Shown one piece after another: positions 56,385 through 64,000 of a stretch of DNA of 64,000 nucleotides. The stretch is from the NCBI RefSeq assembly GCF_905115235.1, contig NC_051854.1, positions 63,913,463 to 63,977,462 of the forward strand, in the 5' to 3' direction. The notes under the pieces were generated by a model that was given only the letters and a program-made list of their open reading frames with translations, made no database searches and was not told the DNA's origin. Each line of letters opens with the position of its first letter. Position 1 is the stretch's first letter. Position numbers and translations under genes: made by a program. The stretch is from Hermetia illucens. Lineage: Eukaryota > Arthropoda > Insecta > Diptera > Stratiomyidae.

Positions 56385-57876
56385 ATAGACACGAACGCAG
56401 CTATACTGTTAAGTAGGGAGGAAAACAGGAGAATGGAGCATCCGAGAGACAGACGAAGCAGTGGAGTTCAAAACTGACATAGAAATAACTCTCACAGGTT
56501 AGCAAAACCTTGGTGGAATGACGAAATGTGGCGTGTGCTTCCAAGCGAGAAGAAATTACCAACGCGCTAATGAGCAGGGAATGCCAGCAGAATTCCACAA
56601 AGGATATCCCAAGTATAACAGAGGATGAGCTTGCCATTGCCTATTAAAAGATAGGAGTTAAAAAAACTACCCGGGCTGGACGGAATACTTAACGTGACGG
56701 AATACTTATCGTGACATTTGTTTGCTGTACAGTACGGAAAAGTTGCAGGAGTTCATTATATGCAACAGGCTGGTCCCAATTGTAAAAAAAAGGAGGCATG
56801 TCCACACAACAATACGGTTTTCGCGCCGGCCGATTTACGGTGGATGCTATCAACGCATTAGTCAATCTGACAGATAAAGCAATTGCAGGTATAAGGAGGC
56901 AAGACGGTATCGAAACATATTGTGCCATCATCAGCCTCAACTCAGCGCAATGGCAGTATATAATAAGATCCTTAAGCCAGCTGTGTGTGGTTAGCAGTCG
57001 CAAACTGAAAGAAATTCTGCGGTTTCGTGTAGGACAGCATGTGACAGAGTCCAAGACTTTGATCAAATATCGCGGCATTATACTTGATCGAGAAAGCAGA
57101 GAAAGTTGTAACTGCGTTAGCTGGCATGACGCCCAATATTGCATGACCCAAACCACCGAGGAGGCTGCTGCTAGCCAGAGTGTGTTCATCCACTTTACTG
57201 TATGCAGCACCGGTTTGGACGAAAGCCGTTAATGTTCAGGCGTATAGGAAAAAACTATAATATTACCAATTTCCGAGCGTTCGTAGTCGCGAGAATGGTA
57301 CCCGTTGATATTTTCACTGAGGAGATGCAACTGGAAAGTACGCAGTGACCATAATCCAGAAGATCAACAATGAGAAGAGAGAGCGCGCACAATCAGGGTG
57401 TGGTAGGAACGTTGGGATAATCCTCACAAGGGGAGGTGGACGCATAGGCTGATTCCAAATATTCAGTTTTGGATTATGCGCAGCCATGAACATGTCCACT
57501 TGACCCAGTGTCTAACTGGCCATGGTGGATACCGTAAGTATTTACATCGTTTTGGACTTGATGATTCTCGCTTCTGTCCTGAGTGTATAAACGAATACGA
57601 GAACCCGGAGCACATACTTTCCGTATGTCCGAGTTTTGCAAATGAGAAGGTACAACTTCAATTTCTCTTAACCATCATTCCGCAAATACTCGAATCCCAA
57701 GAAATGTGGAATGCAGTTAGTGACACCATACACTGTATTCAGGAGGAGCTCCGAAGGCTAGAGCGTTTACGAAAAAGTGGCAGGAAGGGAACAATTCTGA
57801 CCCTAGGAGTAAACCAGTGGGGCTTTAACCCGCCCCACGATGTAATGTCTTTCGATGCTTTCCGGCTCTATAAAAA
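56385..57876 (+). mobile_element. R1-like LINE, RT core deleted, inside the GACA run
   Basis: Contains linker and RT pieces (TQQYGFRAGRFTVDAINALV, 56800-56870) and LGGLGHAILGVMP-type sequence on the minus-strand shadow. The well-kept C-terminus is HLTQCLTGHGGYRKYLHRFG (57500), then CPECINEYENPEHILSVCP (zinc-like) and a basic tail. The frame 57476-57907 is open. Both ends lie in GACA-type sequence. Confidence 0.8.
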
Positions 57877-58033
57877 ACAGACAGACAGAAGGACAAATCG
57901 TGAGTGACTCGATTTTAATAACGTTTTTTTTCAACGATGCCTATATGTTGTACCAAACAAAGAAGAAAATGTTATTTTTGCTGACAATGGAATCGATCCA
58001 AATATCCGAAAGGTTTGACGCTTCTTGATTTCA

Positions 58034-58140
58034 TTTTAGCCCACATTGGGCGCCAATTTATCAATGGTCCATATATCACTTGTGCAAACACTATTAGTAA
58101 CGAAAACTCTGTTTTAAGTTCTCTTTTTATTATATAGATA
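58034..58140 (-). mobile_element. Fossil LTR retroelement edge (primer-binding site)
   Basis: GCCCACATTGGGCGCCA (58039-58055) is nearly the 3' end of tRNA-Lys. It reads on the minus strand as a primer-binding site, with LTR-like AT-rich sequence to its right. It is a second, small broken remnant like that at 10752. Family uncertain. Confidence 0.45.
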
Positions 58141-58199
58141 CGTAATATATGTCATATATGCATATATGTATGTATGTGCAGCTTTTCCAGATAAATTTC

Positions 58200-58915
58200 T
58201 CAATAACATCTTTAAAATTTGTTTTTTTCTTTAGGGGACGCATTTTGGTAATACAAGAACAAAAAGGGGCATTATTCACACCTGCGAAACTACAGTATTG
58301 CTTCCAACATTCACTTCCCAACAGCACATATATTCTTGTTCCTAGTTGCAAAGTTAATACCTATTTTCTTCGAGGACCACACTTGAGAAATATAATTCAT
58401 AAATTGTTCGCTGTTTTTCTCTCTCAAAAGATAGCAATACTGGGGAAATTCGTAATTTCACAATTTTGGATAATATGTAAAATACATAGTTGCTGAAATT
58501 TTCCAAAAAAGATATAATTGGTAATAAATGCCCCAAATATAGAAATAAGTTTGGTCTACCCCCTTTTATCTGATTCTCCCAAAGTCCCAAATTTGCAAAT
58601 CTTTAAAAAAAAAACTACTTCCGAAGTGAAAATCACGACCCCTTTGAAAATACCTCCTTAAACCCCATGAAGGCTACGAGCCTGAGGTCCACAAGCTCAG
58701 CAGCATCGTGCCAGTTCAAGCCGTTGAGAATGTGAATGGCACGGTACAACGGCACGATATAAGAGAACCTCCGATAATCAAACAGGAAAACAAGTCGCGC
58801 CAAGTCGAGGTTTGCCACGATGATTACGCGAGGTCTGCACAGGGGTCTCATGCCGGGCCCATGCGGCGGAAACGAGACAAAACACCACAAGCAATAAAGT
58901 CAGATGCACAATAGT
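58200..58915. other. Unassigned DNA upstream of m-beta
   Basis: Both strands are open between about 58640 and 58915 without a recognisable domain. This may be retroelement debris. Confidence 0.35.
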
Positions 58916-59065
58916 TGTGGCTGATAGCTTCTTTTTATATATGACTACGACGACGTTCATGCTGGCGCGGCTTGCCCCGTGTTATGTCGTTGTTGTTGTT
59001 GTTCCTACTACTTTGGGTCTGGATTTTTTTGTGCCTCGTCTTATTAAAGGCATGTGGCCAAATAC

Positions 59066-59098
59066 TGTGAGAAATCTACTTCAGAACAGTTTCCCACG
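59066..59098 (+). promoter_or_regulatory. Su(H) paired site (SPS) of m-beta
   Basis: TGTGAGAA (59066-59073) and TTCCCACG (59091-59098) are two consensus Su(H) sites in inverted orientation, separated by 17 bases. This is the architecture and spacing of SPS elements in Notch-activated E(spl) genes. CACGAG (59095-59100), an N-box type HES site, overlaps the second site, which would allow autorepression. The hexamer ACTTTC often found in the spacer is only partly kept (ACTTCA). Confidence 0.88.
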
Positions 59099-59120
59099 AG
59101 TCGGATAACGTGCTCATGCA

Positions 59121-59157
59121 TTTAAAAGGGGACGACAAATGGCCGCCTGACTCATTC
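59121..59157 (+). promoter_or_regulatory. Core promoter of m-beta
   Basis: TTTAAAAG (59121-59128) serves as the TATA box and TCATTC (59152-59157) as initiator, with the probable start at A 59154. The SPS ends 56 bases upstream. The leader would be about 205 bases. Confidence 0.7.
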
Positions 59158-59358
59158 ATTGCCAGTCTTTTGTGGAGATAGTACATGAACGTTTTGCGGA
59201 GCGACGCGATATCAGAGATAAAGTGTGTTTTGAATCGAAGTCTTTGGAATAGAGAGACTATCACCAGTGATTTTATTTAAAGGAAGAACTTTACATGTGT
59301 TTGCAAGTGACCCTGATAATTACCAAGTGAAAAGTTAACATTATAGACAATTGCCAAA

Positions 59359-59970
59359 ATGGTATTAGAAATGGAAATGTCGAAAACATATCAGTATCGG
59401 AAAGTGATGAAACCAATGCTAGAACGCAAACGTCGCGCTAGGATCAACAAGTGCCTGGACGAATTAAAGGAGATTATGGTCGAGTGCTTAACTCAGGAAG
59501 GTGAACACATCACACGGCTGGAAAAAGCCGATATCCTGGAACTTACTGTCGAACACATGAAAAAGTTGAAACAGCAAAAACAATTAAGGATATCACAAGA
59601 ACCACTGAAAGCTGCAGCATCCGTAACAGAAAGCTTCCGTGCAGGATATATCCACGCCGCCAACGAAGTTTCCAAAGCCTTAGCATCCCTACCAGGAGTT
59701 AGTGTAGATCTCGGAACTCAATTAATGAGTCACTTAGGACATCGTCTCAACTACCTGCAAGTTGTTGTGCCCACAGCCTTGCCACCCACTACCACACCTG
59801 CGAAACAAGTGTATCCGCCACTTAGTCAAACTACAACCCCATTCACAGGATACTACGAGGAAAGTGGACGGATACCTGTTGCTTTGACACCACCCCCGTC
59901 GGAATGTTGTAGCGATCGCAGCAGCAGCCCCACGCCCAGTGAATCCAGCTCCGTGTGGAGACCGTGGTAA
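59359..59970 (+). CDS. E(spl)mbeta-HLH: E(spl)m-beta-like bHLH-Orange transcriptional repressor
   Basis: An intronless gene of 203 aa. The start is at the ATG in GCCAAAATGG, a near-ideal fly context. The product is a nuclear repressor switched on by Notch/Su(H); it binds CACGYG/N-box DNA and recruits Groucho. The basic-HLH domain (residues 12-73) has Pro in the basic region ([13 protein letters not shown]), which is diagnostic of HES proteins. The Orange domain (92-134) contains [18 protein letters not shown] and [20 protein letters not shown], which to my memory is closest to m-beta among the seven Drosophila paralogs. A Ser/Pro-rich region ([18 protein letters not shown]) with possible CK2 and proline-directed sites leads to the terminal WRPW (200-203), which binds Groucho. 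Length and domain order are normal and nothing is broken. Confidence 0.97.
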   Translation: MVLEMEMSKTYQYRKVMKPMLERKRRARINKCLDELKEIMVECLTQEGEHITRLEKADILELTVEHMKKLKQQKQLRISQEPLKAAASVTESFRAGYIHAANEVSKALASLPGVSVDLGTQLMSHLGHRLNYLQVVVPTALPPTTTPAKQVYPPLSQTTTPFTGYYEESGRIPVALTPPPSECCSDRSSSPTPSESSSVWRPW

Positions 59971-60075
59971 TCAACCAGTCCTAGGATTACGTTATGTTTA
60001 AGGATTAACCCATGTTAAGGGCTTTCAAGTCCTAAAACGGCTGTGGATTGTTACTACTACTTCCAATTTGTTAAC

Positions 60076-60157
60076 TGTGATATGCTATTTAAAAATGAAT
60101 GCAGAAAAAAGAATAATCAAAAGAAAAGATAATGAAAAGAATAAGAAAAGCAATAAA
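60076..60157 (+). promoter_or_regulatory. m-beta 3' UTR: K box and poly(A) signal
   Basis: TGTGAT (K box) is at 60076-60081, 106 bases after the stop, and AATAAA at 60152-60157. I saw no Brd or GY box, unlike the m-alpha gene. Confidence 0.65.
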
Positions 60158-60359
60158 AAGGAAAATATTGAACTTTAAACAAATTGTTTTTATATCTTCT
60201 TTTGTGAAAAAAAAACGTCTGAAATTTTTTAGGAGACTTTGGGTTTTACCGTCGGGAAAAGACACTTTGATATTTTCAGTATCTGCTGAGGCTAGGCTTC
60301 GAATTCTAAAAAGATTTCAAGGAGCTGTTTTTGATATCTTCCTTGATGATTACTGAAAT

Positions 60360-61785
60360 GTCCGAAGATTTACTTATTCTATATTTTGAGAAAAACGTAT
60401 TTGTTTTCTCAGAACAAATTAAATACTTTTAGGTGATGGTAAAAGTTGGGAAGAAGGATTAATTTCCATTTGAAATTTTTACAACTGAGCTTTTGTTCTA
60501 TTTCCTTTTAATTTATCAGCAAAAGCGGCATAGCCGAATGGAGAAAGTAAATTATTACAATTTGAATGCCATCGGCATTTCGAGTAATTAGATAGAATCT
60601 ATTTACAAAGAAAAGTCTATGCTATCTGCTGGTCTGCAATTATCTAGAAAGATATTTATGATGCATATATATATATTCTTTCATAAATAAGGATACTTGT
60701 TTATATACTATCATATATTTCCTTATTCAAGGACACCTCGGTTAATAGTGGGAGCTGTCCTGCTGGCATAGCTTCTGTAACCAATAGTAGCTAAAATTGC
60801 CTATTCGAATATATTATCTCTTTGATCCAGGATTCGTTCACCTCATGAATGACAGTATATTTTTTGTTTTGTTTATTATTCATTATAGAAACCAACACTT
60901 CAGACATCGAACCCGTGAATACGTTACGTGAAATTGATCCACTCTTGCTAGAAGTTTAGGAAGGTTTTTTCCTATTTAACATAAGCAAAATATTAATAGC
61001 CACTAAATTCATTTACGAGAACAAAGGAATCTATCAGATACGCACGTAGAGATTGTGTCAGGAACTTTCCATAAATGTTAATTTAACATCATAAATATAA
61101 ATAAGAAATTGGTTGGAATGCCATCTCAGACTGATATGTTGTGAACAAGAAAGGAATATTAAATATTCATGATTTTGTTGATTTTAGCAAAAACGTAAGT
61201 TGGTCTAAAAATAACCTAGGAAAATTTTGGCTGCAAAATTCAGGTTGTTGAAACGAATCATTTTGTGAACCTATATGCCTAGAGGCAAGCGTATTAGCAT
61301 ATCTCTTATCTATTTCTCAAGAGTTGTGAATACTACGAATTAAGGGACAGCACAGGTGAAACAAATCGAGGGCAATGAAAAGCAAGTAAAGGGAACGTAT
61401 TAACCCTCGATAGTGTTCTATTACACTTGAATCTTAATAGGCACAGATCGAAAGGCGACTCGTTCTTTGTTAATTAATCTTCCTAAATGGGTAGAAATAC
61501 CAGGAAAATATTGCCCTTTTTCTCCCTTTAGCCTTCTTGATGTGCTTTAGTTTGAGTTTATTTTCGAATAGTGCCTTATATTCAACAGATTTATTTCTAT
61601 ATTAACTTATGGTTAACTATATAGATCTGTCCTTTAAATGATGAACGTTAAGAAAATATGCAAAGTTTGAACTTCAAGTAGCAATAAAACTAAACTTTTC
61701 AATTTATATTAACAGAAAATAACTTTATTATTTGAGTGACACATCTGTGTAATATTGTGAGGATAGCATCTGCTTACATTTAGCA
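60360..61785. other. Unassigned AT-rich 3' flank of m-beta
   Basis: No ORF or recognisable repeat. It is one of the few long stretches without visible retroelement debris, so it could hold cis-regulatory DNA. Confidence 0.4.
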
Positions 61786-61789
61786 CTTT

Positions 61790-61935
61790 AGGATTTCGCC
61801 TCCATTTTTAATTATAATACATCTCTCAAGCGATCAGATAGACTGCGAATACCGTTTCTAATCACTGGTTTTAAATCGGCGTCGTACCATATATCCTTAA
61901 TAGTTCAGTTATTAAAGCTTTCAACCTCCGAATTC
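61790..61935 (-). mobile_element. Tc1-like transposase, C-terminal end
   Basis: The minus strand reads IKDIWYDADLKPVIRNGIRS followed by LSDRLRDVL, matching the conserved end of Tc1 transposases (usual form W..i....i..Li.SMprR...vi). The upstream part lies beyond an insertion, at 63384. Confidence 0.6.
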
Positions 61936-63335
61936 TTTCACTCAAGACCGATTGATACAATGATGACAATTTCGGGTGGGGTAGAGGGTGGCTTTAAAAA
62001 TAAAAGTCATGTAACCCCCATGTGCACCTCCCAACAAAAAGAACGAATCTTTTTATTTTTGTAGGTGCAATATGGACTAAATTATAGCTCGTGAAACGTA
62101 AATTCGAAATATCTGAAAAGTTTGATGACAATCCAACTATTGTTAACAAAGTTATAGAGGGTCAAAGTTTCACATTTTAGGTTTGCACCCTTAGACGTAT
62201 ATAACGTCATCATCATATAAAGTGATCTTATATGAACGGCGGGGTCCATGGGGACGTTTTAGTGCTCCTTTTTTGGCTTTTTTTTGGTTACTTGCATATC
62301 AGTATCAATTAATCGAGAGAGACATATGCGGGTAGTAACCAATATATAATAATGGTTACCAGCGGTTTTTAATTTACGTACGTGCTTTGGGCACGGAGTG
62401 AAGTGGAAATGCGTGAAGATGCGTTAGAACAATTCAAACATGCGATAATAGGTAATGTTTGTTTACTTATGAACACAGTATTTACGGCATTCATATGTAT
62501 GTACAATATTTTGTTTTCTCAGCTACTATTATATTTACGAATGGAAAACGTGCATTGTGAGTTGCTTATATAAGATGAACAAAAAACCTTTTACCTGAAA
62601 CGCCGAGCTTCCGGTATCCCGACTGGTTTAATAAAAATGAATGAAAACAAAAGGTGAATTTCTCATATAAATTGAAAATTAACCGAATAAATTCTGAAAA
62701 TTTGGGGTATATAGAGTGCGTAGTTTCCGGAAAAAAATGCAATTTACCCCATTTTTTAAACGAAAAAACCATTTATTTTTCTATACCTCAAAAAATAAAA
62801 AAGGTAGCGAAAAAATACCAAAGTACAGAAATTTGGACTCTCCTCGCTAAAATACTAAGTCATCAGCTTTTCACTATCATCCTTATTTTTTGGAATATTT
62901 TTAAAAAATGATTTTTTTTTTTTAAAAAAGAAAATGTTTGGGGTAAATCACACTTTTTTCCAAAACTACGCACTGTATATCCACAAAATATTCAGAATTT
63001 ATTGCGAGGGCTTAAATACAATACATTGAACCGGAAAAGTTTAATTTTTAATTGCGAAGGGGGAAAGTTTAATTTTTGTTATGACATTATTTTGATATTC
63101 TACATAAAATGCATGGTTTTCGTGCTATTTGCGAAAAACTTTTGAAAAACATGAATTTTTTCGCTGAAAAAACGACATGTTTGAACATGAACAACTCGAA
63201 AACTACGAAAAATTTTTACTACACAATCAATCGATTTCTGTGGTAATTTCGAAAAAAAGGCGTATATAACTTTTGTTTCTTACTCCCCAACTCCAAATTT
63301 CATGCCAAGCGGTCTTGACTGAAAGAATTCAGAAA
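61930..63335. mobile_element. Non-coding insertion with inverted ends inside a Tc1-like copy
   Basis: GAATTCTTTCACTCAAGACC (61930-61949) and its near complement GGTCTTGACTGAAAGAATTC (63311-63330) are diverged terminal inverted repeats extending about 50 bases inward. The content is non-coding, AT-rich and includes the smaller palindrome at 62686. The two parts of the Tc1 transposase lie on either side. Confidence 0.55.
62686..63004. mobile_element. Inverted-repeat element with ~65-bp arms (Tc1/mariner MITE-like)
   Basis: Arms 62686-62752 and 62939-63004 share AATAAATTCTGA, TATA-AGTGCGTAGTTT and GGAAAAAA-TG-ATTTACCCCA in inverted order. TATA precedes the AGTGCGTAGTTT block in each arm, as for TA-targeting elements. 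There is no ORF. Confidence 0.72.
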
Positions 63336-63383
63336 TCGCACCCGCTCTTTAATGACGGAACTATAATGTTTTCTTTAAAATTT

Positions 63384-63840
63384 TTAAATGTAACGTTTCT
63401 GTGCTGGTATAGCTTGTTTCAGATAAGACCAACAATTCTCTATGGGGTTTAAGTTCGACAAATTGCGGGGCCACGCTGGTAGATTCAGATCCAGCGAATT
63501 TAGATAATTCATGCTAGCTCTGGGTGTATAGCAAGGTACACCATCCTCCATGAAAACATCTTCGCAACATAAAAACTGCAAATTGTTGATATATGGCAGA
63601 AAGACCCTTTATATTAGGTTAATATGCTGAACAGGCTTAGTATCGTCAATAAATCAGGCGCTTCTTTAGAAATGCAGCTGCGCGTCAATATTGCTGGTGA
63701 ATATTTAATCTTTTTAACCATACAGGTATCAGACAAGTTTTCACCCTTGTTTCTCTGAACATAGTTTGCCACTTCACTCAGCGCTTCTACACGACATTCG
63801 TCATTAAAAATGACCTTCAAAAAATAAAAAAAAAAACAAA
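63384..63840 (-). mobile_element. Tc1-like transposase, catalytic core fragment
   Basis: On the minus strand, KVIFNDECRVEALSEVANYV (near 63815, first catalytic Asp region) is followed by EDGVPCYTPRASMNYLNSLD and LNPIENCWSYLKQ (near 63430, last catalytic Glu region). Frames are disrupted between them. The N-terminal DNA-binding part would lie beyond 63840 or is lost. Confidence 0.78.
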
Positions 63841-64000
63841 ATTTTAAATTCGAAAAAAAAAGTCCTAGAAAAAATTAACTTTAACCAGTTTAACTTGCTC
63901 CAATAGCTTGAATCACCGTCGCCGCATTGCTTCTATTGCTTCTATTGCCTTTTAGCAAGCCGCCTGTATTTGAACCCATTTTCATACAAACGCCTACGCA

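Larger units (their letters stand above)
55683..57940 (+). repeat. GACA-hairpin element, copy split by a SINE and an R1-like LINE
   Basis: 55683-56011, 56193-56384 and 57877-57940 align in order with 14964-15610 of the best copy: TTGTTAATAATAGCATGATTTTCACC, then ACCCACCATTTACTTGTATGG, then the GACA run and ACTCGATTTTAATAACG. The interruptions are SINE S1 (56012-56192) and an R1-like LINE (about 56385-57876). Confidence 0.8.

Noticed and set aside
58234-58370. Exon-like stretch after a strong acceptor (TTTTTTTCTTTAG)
   Set aside because: About 45 codons are open, but no convincing donor, partner exon or domain was found.
58640-58915. Overlapping ORFs on both strands upstream of m-beta
   Set aside because: Both strands are open, neither has a recognisable domain or a start context, and the region may be retroelement debris.

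Overview
This window looks like the Enhancer of split complex of a fly (Diptera), swollen by transposons. Two genes carry that identification. A Bearded-family gene of the E(spl)m-alpha/m4 type lies at the left edge (420-968, +). An intronless bHLH-Orange-WRPW repressor closest to E(spl)m-beta lies near the right end (59359-59970, +). Both keep the regulatory signatures of Notch targets. The first has GY-, Brd- and K-box microRNA-site motifs in its 3' UTR. The second has a paired Suppressor-of-Hairless site just upstream of its promoter and a K-box downstream. Short introns, Bearded proteins and R1-, Jockey- and R2-type LINEs all fit a dipteran. I cannot name the species; it does not look like Drosophila.

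About 58 kb separates the two Notch-response genes. Most of what I can identify there is old, nested retroelement debris. It includes at least seven LINE groups: R1-like; an R2-like element with a restriction-like endonuclease; Jockey; two endonuclease/RT groups of CFDP2/RTE type; a very frequent 5'-truncated group here called family 1; and RNase H-bearing I/LOA-like copies. There are also two tRNA-derived SINE families, a recurrent element with a GACA microsatellite and a terminal hairpin, two foldback (palindromic) DNA elements, small inverted-repeat elements, and Tc1/mariner fragments. A few fossil LTR-retroelement pieces are present. Several insertions can be ordered by target-site duplications.

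Within this debris sits a pair of unrecognised host genes facing away from each other: 38748-39487 (-) and 48617-49604 (+). They share a cysteine motif, a phase-0 intron at the same codon boundary, an apparent 5'-UTR acceptor and upstream sequence motifs. A 13-14 bp motif (AGTGTTATAACGA or close to it) lies on both sides of each gene, in sense upstream and inverted downstream. This duplicated cassette is the most interesting unexplained structure here. Next to the minus-strand copy is a second unrecognised candidate coding fragment (38197-38577, -) with one good 72-base intron.

Layout: 0-1.3 kb m-alpha; 1.4-9.3 kb LINE fragments; 9.3-10.8 kb unclear sequence with a fossil LTR primer-binding site; 10.8-12 kb LINE pieces; 12-13.7 kb unassigned DNA with possible Notch-pathway sites; 13.7-20.7 kb LINEs, the GACA element and the R2-like LINE; 20.8-23.4 kb unassigned; 23.4-35.4 kb LINEs and SINEs; 36.0-36.7 kb foldback 1; 38.2-39.5 kb host genes; 40.3-47.8 kb Jockey, R1 and RTE-type LINEs; 48.3-49.8 kb second host gene; 50.1-57.9 kb LINEs, foldback 2 and the nested GACA element; 59.0-60.2 kb m-beta; 60.2-64 kb AT-rich flank and Tc1/MITE remains.
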